This document shows positions 14,399 through 30,863 of a stretch of 64,000 nt of DNA, one piece after another. The translations under genes and the position numbers were made by a program. How positions within the stretch are numbered: position 1 is the first letter of the stretch; each line of letters opens with the position of its first letter. The notes under the pieces were generated by a model. It was not told the DNA's origin. It ran no database searches and was given only the letters and a program-made list of their open reading frames with translations. Origin of the DNA: Metaphire vulgaris (lineage: Eukaryota; Annelida; Clitellata; Crassiclitellata; Megascolecidae); NCBI GenBank assembly GCA_018105865.1, contig CM030852.1:390001-454000 (forward strand). The letters are read 5' to 3'.

Positions 14399-15623
14399 TA
14401 TATAATAAAAAATAAAATAAAATAAAAATTAGATATATATATATATAGCGACATTGCGTTTCACTGCATGGTTGTCCTTCGAGAGAATGACGTCACGTAA
14501 GACTACTTTTCGGCATTAGTCGTCCGCCATCTTGTCTTGCGTTGAAGGCGTTTGAAATTTTGAATCCGGTTAAAATCAGCGAATGGAATTTCTTAATTAG
14601 TTTAACCCACTTGGGACCTTCGCTAGGACCTAAGTCACTGCATCCGGGACCAATCAGTTATTCTACGAATCAATCGATTAATCGATCATTCATCGATCGA
14701 TATATATCGATCTAGCGATTCGTTACTAAATTCAGCGTCGTGATATATCTGGATTGGATGTGGTTAACTTATCAGTGGAATTTGCGCCTTCACAATTCAA
14801 ATTTATATTCGAAACGGGTGTCCTTCCCCATTTTTCAAGCCTCCCCAAAACTCCGAAGGTCAGAGCGGGCCCCCGTACCAGGTGAGGAGGCGGGCGGGAG
14901 GGCGGCAGTACCAGGTGCCCCGTGCCCCCTATTGAAAGCCTGGCCCCCAGTGGCCCCCAGGGCCCTATATTTAATGCTACATACATTAAACAACAAATAG
15001 TTGGCCCCCATGATTAGAAGTTGCCCCCAACGGCCCCCCACTTGGCACTGGCGGGCGGGCGATAGAGGGGTAGCGAGGGTAAATAAGAGAGGAATGGTCA
15101 CTGAAGGAAAGACAGAGAAGAATTTCCACGTGGTGATAAATAGTAACTGTCCGCGTCTGATCTCTTCATTAGTTTATCGATTGCAGCGGCTGCAGCAGCT
15201 GACGCAAAAACTCCGGGGAGAATTCCAGAAAGAAAAATGCCAGTACGTCTAATAACGCAGAAAAAGATCCGCGGTATTTCTGGATTGTTCAGACGCATAA
15301 ATCCTGGATTAAATTACATTAACTGCTTATTCGCCAGCGCTAAAATTATCTCCGGATGCCAGAGGAGGAGGAGGAGGGAGGAGGAGGAGGAGGAGGAGGA
15401 GGAGGAGGAGGAGGAGGAGGAGACAAAAAGGTCGGGTCAGAGTTCAGATGGTGAATTATTAAAGAACGAAGCAGGAGAGGAGGTGCTTAACACTGTTTCC
15501 GAAGGATCTGTGCTTCTCTTGACTTTACTTTAACCAATTAGTTTCGTTCCTAGTATATAATTATTAAGTATTTCTCGGTTTCGTGCTTTGCTTAAAAGCA
15601 ATAGTTTCATATTCTGATAAGCG

Positions 15624-15706
<83 letters not shown>

Positions 15707-15763
15707 TACCTGTTAATGGATCATAGGCACTTACATGTAATGGATGAATATAGCACTCTACAT

Positions 15764-15834
<71 letters not shown>

Positions 15835-16614
15835 AGTCTTGGATAGACACTGTTACCGCTTGCTGTTTTTGCATTTCTGAATGCTGTACATTATAAGCAT
15901 CGTCGGCTGTGGTTGTAATTAACGAAGGCGCCTGTTGGTTTTTGCCACAGGGTACGGTCACATAGCACCGAAGACAGACTGGGGTCGGGTCGTTACAATG
16001 CTCTACGCAATCGTCGGCATCCCTCTGACCCTGCTGACCATAACGAACCTCGGTGGATTCATGGCGACCGCCTTCCGTTTCCTCTATCGCAACGTCTGCT
16101 GCGGCCTCTGCTGCCTCTGCTGCTCCTCCTCCTCCCCTTCGAAGAGGCGACGACGGGGGCGCCGAGGGCCCCTCATGGGCGCCAAGGGGGGGCTCCTCCT
16201 CCTCGTGGTCCCCGGTCGGCGGACTTTACTCCGCTGGGAGAGCGCCTGCGACGGGCTCTCTTCTCCACCGATGACCTGAAGACGGTCACCGTTCCCATCT
16301 ACGTAAGTCTGTTGCTCATAACGGGGTACATAGCGATCGGGGCGCTGCTGTTTACCCTCTGGGAGAAGGAGTGGAACTACCTGATCGGCTGCTACTTCTG
16401 TTTCATAACGCTGTCGACGATCGGGTTCGGCGACTACGTCCCGGGTACGAGCCTGGGAGCGTGGAATTCGCAGGAGAAGCTGGTACTGTGCGCGCTGTAC
16501 CTGCTGTTTGGACTGGCGCTGATAGCCATGTGCTTCGATCTGATGCAGGAACAGGCGAGAAACATCTTCAAGAAGATCGGTCAAAAACTAGGACTCATCG
16601 ACAGACAGTCATGA
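847..16614 (+). CDS. Two-pore domain potassium channel (K2P, TWiK/KCNK18-like)
   Basis: This gene encodes a leak-type K+ channel of the plasma membrane. Two coding exons are visible, 847-1992 and 15951-16614, joined by a phase-1 GT-AG intron of about 14 kb. The expected order of segments is present: M1 (VGLSFLMVGYVILGGVIFQC), an extracellular cap with an NWT glycosylation site, pore 1 with TIGYG across the splice junction, M2, a basic cytosolic loop with a cysteine cluster (CCGLCCLCC), M3, pore 2 with TIGFGD, and M4 (GLALIAMCFDLMQEQ). The wording around M1, pore 1 and M4 resembles the TWiK family of nematodes and arthropods. The long acidic N-terminal tail is unusual. The frame breaks once in each exon (see findings), so the raw sequence does not translate as one protein. 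Either assembly errors or a damaged allele could explain this. The family call is firm; the exact subfamily is not. Confidence 0.85.
2005..2054. repeat. (CT)n microsatellite
   Basis: Nearly pure CT dinucleotide run 12 bases after the K2P splice donor. Confidence 0.95.
2949..2999. repeat. (CT)n microsatellite
   Basis: Pure CT dinucleotide run of about 50 bp. Confidence 0.95.
3551..3850. repeat. AT-rich inverted repeat flanked by (AT)n
   Basis: Two (AT)n runs (3551-3600 and about 3800-3850) enclose AT-rich DNA. GAAGTATTAAAATTATAT at 3601 is mirrored on the other strand by ATATAATTTTAATACTTC at about 3769-3786, making a potential hairpin or cruciform of about 300 bp. Confidence 0.8.
4232..4300. 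repeat. (GA)n microsatellite
   Basis: Pure GA run of about 69 bp. Nearby GGA and GGC triplet runs at 4389-4412 and 4503-4541 give spurious open frames. Confidence 0.95.
4985..5401. mobile_element. 417-bp MITE with AGGGGCTGTCC inverted ends
   Basis: The left end AGGGGCTGTCCATTAATTA is matched by the reverse complement of the right end TAATTAATGGACAGCCCCT. Similarity continues inward (CCAACAATTT against GTCAACAATTT), giving imperfect inverted repeats of about 30 bp. The interior has no coding capacity and repeats the phrase TGTCAACAACTGTCA. No target-site duplication is obvious. Confidence 0.8.
6640..6966 (+). mobile_element. Non-LTR retrotransposon 3' fragment
   Basis: Conceptual translation with one frame change resembles the C-terminal end of LINE reverse transcriptases of the CR1/L2 kind: a SVRLVVPPP-type segment, then TSIDLFVAKLKTHLFDISY, then a stop. 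The non-coding tail GCGCTATATAAATTG follows. The related fragment at 54195-54490 has KKRLKTWLFEISYSD. It is a dead 3' remnant; the clade is inferred. Confidence 0.65.
7822..7879. repeat. (GGA)n microsatellite
   Basis: Pure GGA triplet run. Confidence 0.95.
8226..8281. repeat. (GA)n microsatellite
   Basis: Pure GA run. Confidence 0.95.
8424..8540. repeat. (TCTCTG)n then (CT)n compound repeat
   Basis: About eleven TCTCTG hexamers pass into a CT run, apparently a hexamer derived from the neighbouring dinucleotide repeat. Confidence 0.93.
8821..8952 (+). repeat. (AAT)n joined to SINE 3' module
   Basis: An AAT run (8821-8908) abuts GTGATTTTAAGTGGTTTAGG and then AGGCTAAGTAAGCCTGTGTG. That is the same module, in the same order, as at 18655-18702 (opposite strand), 61433-61482 and in the satellite at 40.6-43.9 kb. 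Confidence 0.85.
10077..10121. repeat. (AAG)n microsatellite
   Basis: AAG triplet run ending in GGAGGA. Confidence 0.9.
10748..10904. repeat. 26-bp minisatellite, about 6 copies
   Basis: The unit built on TACTACAACATAGAATAATA plus TGATGG repeats about six times with only single-base differences (for example CAAAG or CAATATAG for CAACATAG), so the expansion is recent. Confidence 0.92.
10929..11003. repeat. (GAAT)n microsatellite
   Basis: About 18 tetranucleotide units, almost perfect. Confidence 0.95.
11101..11151. repeat. (TCTG)n microsatellite
   Basis: About 12 units of TCTG. A similar run lies at 22078-22112. Confidence 0.93.
11789..11854. repeat. (GA)n microsatellite
   Basis: Pure GA run. 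Confidence 0.95.
12790..13105 (+). repeat. 190-bp tandem dimer, locus A
   Basis: The phrase CACAGGCAAAATTCTGAATG recurs with a spacing of about 189 bp, together with ACCATTCTCTGTAG and GATTAGCAGGTGCTCTTCA. The same dimer with 191-bp spacing lies at 34058-34425, so this is a dispersed family with tandem organisation. No coding capacity or terminal repeats are visible. Confidence 0.8.
14124..14176. repeat. (TCT)n microsatellite
   Basis: TCT/TTC triplet run after a CAT run. Confidence 0.93.
14350..14401. repeat. (TA)n microsatellite
   Basis: TA dinucleotide run. Confidence 0.93.
14875..15055 (-). mobile_element. Partial hAT-like element, CAGTGGCGGC family
   Basis: The interior matches the reverse orientation of the elements at 20617, 22366 and 47111: CCCCCTATTGAAAGCCTGG, then AATGCTACATACATTAAACA, then CCCATGATTAGAAGTTGC. 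Clean terminal GAGCCGCCACTG ends are missing, so this copy is diverged or truncated. Confidence 0.65.
15361..15422. repeat. (GGA)n microsatellite
   Basis: GGA triplet run with one interruption. Confidence 0.94.
15627..15708. repeat. (TA)n microsatellite
   Basis: TA run of about 75 bp near the 3' end of the K2P intron. Confidence 0.94.
15767..15832. repeat. (CT)n microsatellite
   Basis: Pure CT run 120 bp before the K2P exon 2 acceptor. Confidence 0.95.
15951..16614 (+). CDS. K2P exon 2: filter 1, M2, loop, M3, pore 2, M4
   Basis: The acceptor TTTGCCACAG precedes GGTACGGTCAC, which completes the first selectivity filter GYGH. The first frame reads through M2 and the Cys-rich loop. A second frame carries TVTVPIYVSLLITGYIAIGA (M3), TLSTIGFGDYVPG (filter 2), M4 and a short C-terminus ending at TGA 16612-16614. 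The switch falls at a run of seven G at 16186-16192. The loop between M2 and M3 is much shorter than in vertebrate TRESK channels. Confidence 0.88.
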
Positions 16615-16651
16615 CAAACACACACACACACCATCATTATAGCCTACTGCG

Positions 16652-16654
<3 letters not shown>

Positions 16655-16722
<68 letters not shown>
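16655..16722. repeat. (CT)n microsatellite in K2P 3' flank
   Basis: CT run 40 bp after the K2P stop codon, probably within the 3' UTR, followed by TCTCTTC and TCTG units to about 16760. Confidence 0.94.
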
Positions 16723-16729
<7 letters not shown>

Positions 16730-16854
16730 TCTCTCTTCTCTCTTCTGTCTGTCTGTCTCTCTCGTCTCCAATTAAAAATCAAACCGAATGCATAGAGCAA
16801 CTGCATGAGCAAAGAATGTTATTTCTTCTATGAGAAAACTTAATTATTCTATGG

Positions 16855-16971
<117 letters not shown>

Positions 16972-17402
16972 GGAGCTTTTGAGACCCAGCGTCCACTGAA
17001 GCACCCCCTTGCTTTCAATCATGTTCCGTGTACATCGCTGGATAATTAAGCCAACAATAAGTTCGAACTAGAAGACGATCTCTATATAGGCAAAAATCTT
17101 TATAAATTATTTGGTGAATTTTAGTCTCGATTTTCTGGTAGATTCCCCCGTCTAAGTGGGGTCGGAATCTTTATCTAATCTCTAGAGGTCATCTCTGGAA
17201 TATATCGGTTTCCACGTTCTTCTATTTTGCCTCTATTGTGAAACACTTCGTTGTCCATTCTCAGACAGGAACTTAGCGATTACAGCAATATTAGGGTAAT
17301 CAGCAATTAAAGAAAATTTGTTTTTTGACACGGAAGTCCTCAGAATGATTTGGAAAGAGATCATTTGACCAGAGAGATGCCCTCTCATTCCAATTGGAAT
17401 AC

Positions 17403-17641
17403 CATTGGCGTAGCCAGGATTTTGCGAAAGGGGGTATGGTTCCCATAATTCCCAACTTCGGCAAATTCTGACAAGGAAAAAGGTCTTCAACTATTATTTT
17501 ACTTAATTCATGAATTACATAGACATATGCGGATACATGAGCGCATATGGCGTACAACTTTATTGATACGCAATAAAAAATTTTGGTCGAACACCCAAGG
17601 GGGTTTAGCCCTCGAAACCCCCTTCCTTGGCTACGCCACTG
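17403..17641. mobile_element. Probable MITE with TGGCGTAGCCA inverted ends
   Basis: The left end CATTGGCGTAGCCAGGATTT is mirrored by the right end TTGGCTACGCCACTG. The interior is non-coding. The left phrase recurs at 25492 (CAGTGGCGTAGCCAGGATTT). The flanking 8-mers do not match, so no target duplication is shown. Confidence 0.6.
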
Positions 17642-18017
17642 ATTTCTGCTATTCTATAACATCTTTTGTTGACATAGACGTCGCAGCAAATTATCATATT
17701 ATCGCTCAACTAGTCATCTCTTAGTCTTTCTTTCCACCTCATAGACGGTCGACACGACACTCATCTGCGAGATGCAGACATTGGCGGGAAAAATTATCTC
17801 CCTAAATCGACGAAGAAGAATCAGCGCTCTTGTGGGTGCTCCAGGACAAATATTTCAAAGGCCTGTTGCATCGAAGGTCACCCAATTGGATTCCGTTGTT
17901 ACTTGCAGTGTAGGGGAAAGTTAGCATCAAAAGCACGAATAAACAGTTAAAGAAACCAGCAAAAGACAGGATGGCCCAGGAGGATAGGATAACCTAACAA
18001 CGGATTCGATAATATAG

Positions 18018-18097
18018 TTAACCCCTTAGCTGGGGATCCCGGATATATCCGTCCATTTTACATTGAGTTACAGTTAAATACACGGTTAAGGGGTTAA
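18018..18097. mobile_element. 80-bp TTAA-type MITE, copy 2
   Basis: TTAACCCCTTAGC at the left and GGTTAAGGGGTTAA at the right. The interior TTTTACATTGAGTTACAG is identical to the copy at 30784 and is the reverse complement of the copy at 82. Confidence 0.78.
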
Positions 18098-18636
18098 TAG
18101 AGGATACAGAAGTAGCAGACGAAAAAGAAAGCAAACAAATAAGTATGCAAGAAAGCAATAAGTAAGCAAGTAAGTAAGTTGGAAATAAACTTAATAAGCA
18201 AGTAAGTATGGATGAATAGATGTAATAAAAGTAGGCGCCTGATGGAAGGCAGTGGGTAAGCAAATAAGGAAGGAGGTCATTTCATTTCGGCGTCCAATGG
18301 CGCTGGATCTTATTTAGTACACAGAGCGTCACAGGTCTAATGTATGCCTTTAATAATAAATTATAATTATTATTATTAGATTAGAAAGTATCTGCCATCT
18401 AGCGAATGAAGGAGAGAGACACTGTACTGCACGTTGTATGATCTATGCAAGAGAACGGAGCCATAGATACATGTAACTAGCTATTCGTTCAATTTTCTTT
18501 CTTTCTGTTTCGACTATAATAGGATACTGGTTTCAGTGGCGTAGACAGGCTGGTCGGTTGACTGGCCGATTGAATTCCGATATTCGCATTCGCAAAATTA
18601 GATGCAACTGTGATCCCTCATAACTGGATCTTCAAT

Positions 18637-18699
18637 TTATATAGCGCTTTCAGTGGTTTTCACACAGGCTTACTTAGCCTCCTAAACCACTTAAAATCA

Positions 18700-18748
<49 letters not shown>

Positions 18749-18880
18749 TTATGATAATGAAATAATCATCGTCGGTCTAAGGCGCTAGGCAGACCACAAC
18801 CAAAGCCGGTGTACAGGCGAATGACCAGGGATCGAACCTGGGTTGGGACGACTCTTCCCCAGTTGATCGAGTGATGCTGC
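18637..18880 (-). mobile_element. tRNA-derived SINE with internal (ATT)n
   Basis: On the minus strand a tRNA-like head carries a perfect B-box (GGTTCGATCCC, complement of about 18829-18839) and an A-box-like GATCAACTGG about 30 bases upstream. Then come a TGATTATTTCATTATC stretch, an AAT run (complement of 18702-18748), the module GTGATTTTAAGTGGTTTAGG, and the end GAAAGCGCTATATAAATTG. It gives context to the 3' modules scattered through the window. It is unlikely to be a functional tRNA gene because no cloverleaf can be built. Confidence 0.7.
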
Positions 18881-19585
18881 TGTTACGTCAGTATAGACAG
18901 AGGTGTTGTGTTTCGAACGGCGCTTGTGTTGAACTGCTTTCTTGCCTTCCCACTGACCGTGGCTGTCTGTCATGCAAAAACACAGTCCAAATAAACACAT
19001 TCATTCTTAAACTTTAAATTCAAACTGTCGCACTGCGCCCTGATAAGCAACAGGCTATGGCCAACGGTTAGTACCCAACCTACAACTAACGAATTCAAAC
19101 AGACTGACTAAAGGCCTAAAGGGTTAGACCGTGTCCTATTCATAATACTCCTGTGTGACTTTGTCTATGTCTTCGTCTATGTCTCTCTCTTCGCAGAACG
19201 TTTGTCTCTTTCGTGCTGTTTACACGCGGTGAGTTCGAGAGGGTGCACGGCCCCCATCCATATATGGTCATATTGTCACCACGTAGGCCTCCATTCGAAC
19301 GGCATATAATTAATGGGGCGTTGTCATTCATTCTGCGAATAACAGCGGGCTTCTCGTATATTTTTGAAATAACAGAGGGACGCTAACACAACAGCCGCCC
19401 CAGACAGCGTAACGGCAACACCCCTCCGTCTTTTTGATTGGCAACAGCAGTCATGCGTAGGTGAAAAAATATTGATGTACAGTAGAACTTCGTTACAACA
19501 GACTAGGTTATAACGTATACTATGTATTGGATGGTATTGGATATAGTATACCTCGGATAATATAATTTACATAATATTCGTAATA

Positions 19586-19595
19586 TATGTATATA

Positions 19596-19631
<36 letters not shown>
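19586..19631. repeat. (TA)n microsatellite
   Basis: TA-rich run with interspersed TG. Confidence 0.85.
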
Positions 19632-19632
<1 letters not shown>

Positions 19633-20192
19633 TAGGGCCTATATATAATATATACAACATACGCAATATAATTTACAGACCTGTTAAGTACGCTATAACG
19701 AAGTTCTACTGTATTCTACTGTATTTTATCTTGGCTACTCGAGTCGGTTTAATTACCTGCAGATGTTTCCGCGTCTGTCATCGTCCCTCCGTGTGCCTGT
19801 CTGTCTGTCTGTCTCTCTCCCTCGTTTCATTCGGATGTTTGACACGAAAACAAGAGAGATAAATAAGGTAGGGGACAGAGATAGTTTCGGTCTATATAGG
19901 CCTACACTTAAACACATTTGAGATAAAACGTATACTGTATATGTTTGAATGCATTGTATAGACATAGGCCTATACTCAGAATGCGTTGATTATGCCGCTG
20001 GAGACTTTAGACATTCTGTTACATTGTAATCGGCAAATCGAGACATTTTCCTCTTCAGAGTTATCTCCTGACCACTGCGGTCAGTAATTTCGAATATTCA
20101 CATTCATATTTTGACTCTTCGTTGAGCGTCACAAACAGCCACCTGCTCTCTGCTCTGATTCTGGAGAAGGATTTAAACCTCATTGAATCGTA

Positions 20193-20231
20193 GGGAAGGA
20201 AGGAAGGAAGGAAGGAAGGAAGGAAGGAAGG
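20193..20231. repeat. (GGAA)n microsatellite
   Basis: Tetranucleotide run 80 bp upstream of the first coding exon of the smoothelin-like gene, so it may lie in its 5' UTR or promoter. A related GGGAA-rich run lies at 20457-20510. Confidence 0.88.
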
Positions 20232-20312
20232 AGGAGGGGTGACTGTGTGCTGGGTGCTGTTGATCGTCTTCGTAAAAATCTCAAAATCTCAGAAATCTTT
20301 ATAAACGGGAAA

Positions 20313-26587
<6,275 letters not shown>

Positions 26588-26601
26588 CAGAATTAGCGGC
26601 C

Positions 26602-26647
<46 letters not shown>

Positions 26648-26653
26648 TTATAA

Positions 26654-26691
<38 letters not shown>

Positions 26692-26692
26692 T
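26602..26692. repeat. (AAT)n/(ATT)n inverted microsatellite
   Basis: An AAT run meets an ATT run head to head, a perfect potential hairpin directly after the smoothelin-like stop codon. Confidence 0.93.
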
Positions 26693-27147
26693 GCCGATTA
26701 ACTTTTATTTTGAAGCCATGTTCTTTTTCTATGCGTTTGAAATAGTTCTTCCTCCCCTTCGCTTGGGCAAGCTTCGCCTCCACGCGACCGGGGAACCTCG
26801 ATGGGGTGGGGGTGGGGGTGGGGGTAATGTCGTGGCCAGCCCCTTGCTAAAGAATTTTTACGATAAAAACTCAACGCCTTAATTCTGCAGCAATATTAAA
26901 GACTATATGACAACATTTAGGCTCTGATGAAAGTTTCATCGGTTATGCAGGGAATCTCACTACCAACTTAGGTCCGACTGGAGGGGGGCCTGCCCCTTTG
27001 CCCTTCTCCCCTCTGCCCTTCTCCCCATCTGCCCTACTCCTTGTTAATTATATTTCTGATATATCATTTATTTTTATTTTGAGACTATTTTCTTTTTGAC
27101 CTATTAATAAATTATAAGTAATTTCATCTGAAAACTCATATGATTTT

Positions 27148-27154
27148 ATTGTTG

Positions 27155-27192
<38 letters not shown>

Positions 27193-27193
27193 C
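27148..27193. repeat. (AAT)n microsatellite
   Basis: AAT run followed within 20 bases by the AACTTCTATAGCGCC retroelement-end motif at 27207. Confidence 0.93.
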
Positions 27194-27352
27194 TAGACTA
27201 ATTTTAAACTTCTATAGCGCCACTTCATAATTCACAGAAGCAAAAGCCGACGGCACACCAAACCAAAATCATACAAGATCCAGGTCAAATCCCCGACATC
27301 CGGTCGGACAGCCAGACTATGACAGTCTATGGTGGATGAGCCTGCTTTAGCA

Positions 27353-27353
<1 letters not shown>

Positions 27354-27383
<30 letters not shown>

Positions 27384-27442
27384 AAGAAGAAGAAGAAGAA
27401 GAAGAAGAAGAAGAAGAAGAAGAAGAAGAAGAAGAAGAAGAA
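27354..27442. repeat. (AAG)n microsatellite
   Basis: Almost perfect AAG triplet run of about 88 bp. Confidence 0.95.
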
Positions 27443-27739
27443 AGCACCAGGGACAGACGGTCGATCGTGTAGGTTAATTATTCATCTAAACGACTGAATC
27501 CGAATGAAGTCTGTTTTGACTGAGAATGGCGCTTCGTTGACAATCGAAGCGACGCAGACGACAAACAACGCATCGTCTGGCATTTAGATGATTGGCAGCA
27601 GGGCTTAACTTAGAAGTTTGTTGAGCTGATATTACGATGCACGAAGAGGCGACCGAAGTAACTCTTGAACAAGCGATGGTGCATTGAATACACTGCTTCA
27701 AAACGAGGCTGTGACGTGGCGACACCTGTGCGAGAAAAA

Positions 27740-27781
<42 letters not shown>

Positions 27782-28862
27782 TGAAACTGATTGAATAATG
27801 CTAAAACAAATTTTAACGTTTGATTGACTCACTGTCTCTGTCGGTCTCTCTGTCTCTCTCTGTTTCTGTCTCAGTCTCTCTCCATCTGTCGCCGTTAATT
27901 TTTCTTCTTTTGTCCCTAAAGAGATCTTGAGTTGATGGGTAAACAATAATTCGATGAATTTTTATTTATTTATTTATTCTCGGCCAATTTTTTAAAAGCG
28001 CAGTAGTAGGGCTAAGACCGACAAGACAGCAATCGCGTAGCTCATTCTAAATAATCATTTCAAGTTCAATAAAAAGTGTATGCTCATCATTCTCAAATAA
28101 AATAACAGTCCGGCAGAGTCTATGTTTGGTCCACGTTGTTAAAACTATAGATAGCTGTTCCACACCGTTTTGAAAAAGGCTGAAAACAAGACAAAAGAAA
28201 CGAAATAAGACAGAGATCTCGGCACCGTCCTCTGTAAAACGGATGCAACTATACTTGGAATTCAGTGGCGGCGGCGGCGGCGGCGGCGGCGGCTGGGGGA
28301 GGGGTGTCGTCCTAGCGACAGTCACTTAGCGCCGATGTGTCGACGCATAGCTCTTGATTGGTGTGGGTTGGTGGGGTGAGGGTGGGGTCGGGGTCGGGGG
28401 AGGAGGATACCCTCTAAGGAGAGTCTCTGTCTTCGTCTGCGTGTCCGCACATGCAGGCGCCGCTGATTCGTCGCCAGGTTTCAAGGGGGGATTACGAAGG
28501 ACGCTCGACACCGGCGCCGCCGCCCTTGAAGGGGTCTATACCCGGCGACCCTCTTTAAACCCCTTTCCCTGCCCTGCCTCCCCCTCGTCGACCGAGCGGT
28601 GCCGTTGCGACAAGGTGTCGACCGGTGACAAACATCTTCGCCGCGACCGCTTACTTACTTACTGACTTCGGCGCCAGAATGAGAAGCCGTCGTATTATGA
28701 CAGAAGAGAATTTTTGTCTCTCATAGGGTCACGGGGTCACGGGATGGGCGGGGGTAGGGGTTGTAATGGGCTCTACTAGATTCCCAATGACGCTTAAATA
28801 TATATTAATCAACGAACTATTTTCTATTTACATTTTAGCTTTTTGAGCCTGACATCAGTGTA

Positions 28863-28865
<3 letters not shown>

Positions 28866-28925
<60 letters not shown>

Positions 28926-29042
28926 TGTGTACAGTACTGTTTATATATATATATTCTGTGTACAGTATATATATATATATATATTCTGTATATATATTCT
29001 GGTTATATATATTATGTATGTATGTATGTATGTATGTATGTA

Positions 29043-29076
<34 letters not shown>

Positions 29077-29080
29077 GTAT
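28866..29080. repeat. Compound (TA)n/(GTAT)n repeat
   Basis: TA run, two TATTCTGTGTACAGTA units separated by TA runs, a GTAT run and a final TA run. Confidence 0.9.
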
Positions 29081-29129
29081 ATATGCTGTATGAATGTGTT
29101 GGTCTTTTCGTGATCATTTTCTTCTCAGA

Positions 29130-29604
29130 TTCTCAAAATCACCGGAAATGGTTCGATCGTCTGTTTCGAACGATCCCACAATTCCTCTGCCATTTCTGTC
29201 GATACATCCGGTCCCTGGTCGGGGTCTGTTTGTCACCGGGGACTCGACGACGACGACGACGACGAGGAGGAGGAGGAGGAGGAGGGAGTCCGCCTCGTCC
29301 CTGCCTCCCCTCCTAAATCCCTGCCTCCCTCCCGTCTCTCTCTCTACTCGGGCGGATCTGCCACTCGCTGGGGGACGGCGGCACAGGGACACCGGAAGTG
29401 GCCCTGTCTACACCTGTTGAGTGCGCATGCGCCGGCCGTTTCGTCGCCAGAAGTGACGTCATCGCCACGATGTGTTTGTCTTTCGACGGAGGAGGGGGAG
29501 GAGGAGTAAGATCTGCGGACGACTACGATGATCCAGGACAAACACCGGATCAATTGGAGTCCAACGCTCCCTTCGATCCGGAAGACACGGAGTCCGTCAG
29601 TTGA
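29130..29604 (+). CDS. Possible terminal exon of an unrecognised gene
   Basis: An acceptor-like TTTTCTTCTCAG ends at 29129. One frame then reads through ILKITGNGSIVCFERSHN and an Asp/Glu run. A second frame, open after a TAA near 29314, ends with SADDYDDPGQTPDQLESNAP and FDPEDTESVS before TGA. Acidic runs of this kind also occur in the confirmed Tbx2/3 exons here. No family is recognised and no single frame covers the whole stretch, so this may be a chance GC-rich island. Confidence 0.25.
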
Positions 29605-29784
29605 TCACGATCAAGGCTGAGGGCGGAGTGGGGTGGGGTGGGGTGGGGAGGGTTAGAAGAACCCTCGTGGCTGTCAAACTCCGCAGATTTCGTCTGCCAA
29701 GGGATTTGTGTTTTACCCGGAGAAGGACAAATTAATTCGTTTTTATTTTTAGGATTTTCTAAATCCTCAGAAGAAATCCGCACT

Positions 29785-29847
29785 AATTCCTCCTCCTCCT
29801 CCTCCTCCTCCTCCTCCTCCTCTTCCTCCTCCTCCTCCTCCTCCTCT
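29785..29847. repeat. (CTC)n microsatellite
   Basis: CTC triplet run with one TTC interruption. Confidence 0.94.
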
Positions 29848-30783
29848 GCATTTTGTCCCTCCCGCAGCTGTACCGTAATTTGTCAGCGCTAATCTCCCTC
29901 AATGACTGCTAATGTTCGGTGTTTGCTTTAAGATAACGCTACAGTGAAGACCCGTTTAACGTCGCCAAACTAAAGGCAGTTGAATGACAGGCAATTAAAC
30001 GAGCATGAAGAAGACGGGCGTTGCAATAATCGAGTTTCACTGTACTTGGTATCAGCGGAGAATGGCACCTTGTGGACACTCGATGATCAAGTGTCCTAAT
30101 GTATAGACTACGATTCCAGTTCCCTTTTCGTTTCTCGGCTCCAGCCACGGAAGTCTACAACCGCTACTCCCATCTCCCCATCCTCTCCTAATTATCCCAC
30201 GTTTGAATAAATCGACACAATTCTCCCCGCCCTCGACCCCCTCCCCCACCAACTTCCTCTGACCCTCTCTTTGACCATGGTTGACCATGGTCGGTCCTTA
30301 TCTCGACCTCGCCAAGCGCCGCTGGACAAAGGAGGGTCGGCGGCGCAATTCGACGCGCCGTCGTGGGTTCGATTCGTACGGAAGCGTCGATGGGCGCCGA
30401 TGGGGCCCGAAGGGACTGCATTAGACGGCGCCAAAAGGCCATCATTAGTGACACCGTACTTTCTATTTCGACGCCGGTTAATGTAACGACGCGATCTCTC
30501 TCTGTCCGCCGATTGATAATGTGCTGGGGCCGGGGGTGGCAGGGGTGGCGGGGGCGGCCCGGGAGTCGCCCCCCCAACACACAGAGGGCTGGGCGGGCAA
30601 CACCCAACGCTGATAGCGGAAGCAACTTTTGCATTTAGACTGCAGTGTCAGGAGGTGAAGGGAAAAGACCAGAGGGGAAGAAGAGTGTGGAACTGAGGGA
30701 ATGAGGGAACGAGGGAATAACAGGTGACACAATAGGACGATCGATTAGAAAAGTGTTTCGATAGATTCAGAATGTTTGCCCAC

Positions 30784-30863
30784 TTAACCCCTTTACTGGG
30801 AACCCCAGATATATCTGTCCATTTTACATTGAGTTACAGTTAAATACACAGTTAAGGGGTTAA
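30784..30863. mobile_element. 80-bp TTAA-type MITE, copy 3
   Basis: Starts TTAACCCCTTTACTGGG and ends AGTTAAGGGGTTAA, with the same interior as the copy at 18018 in the same orientation. All three copies have the same length. Confidence 0.78.

Larger units (their letters stand above)
1993..15950 (+). other. K2P intron 1 (about 14 kb)
   Basis: The intron begins GTGAGC and ends CCACAG. It is filled with simple repeats, a 417-bp inverted-repeat element (4985-5401), a LINE C-terminal fragment (6640-6966), a 26-bp minisatellite (10748-10904), a 190-bp tandem dimer (12790-13105) and a partial hAT-like element (about 14875-15055). The open frames inside it come from repeats, and I see no second gene. 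Confidence 0.7.

Noticed and set aside
18820..18850. Functional tRNA gene
   Set aside because: A B-box is present but no acceptor, D or anticodon stems can be paired. The surroundings identify a SINE head.
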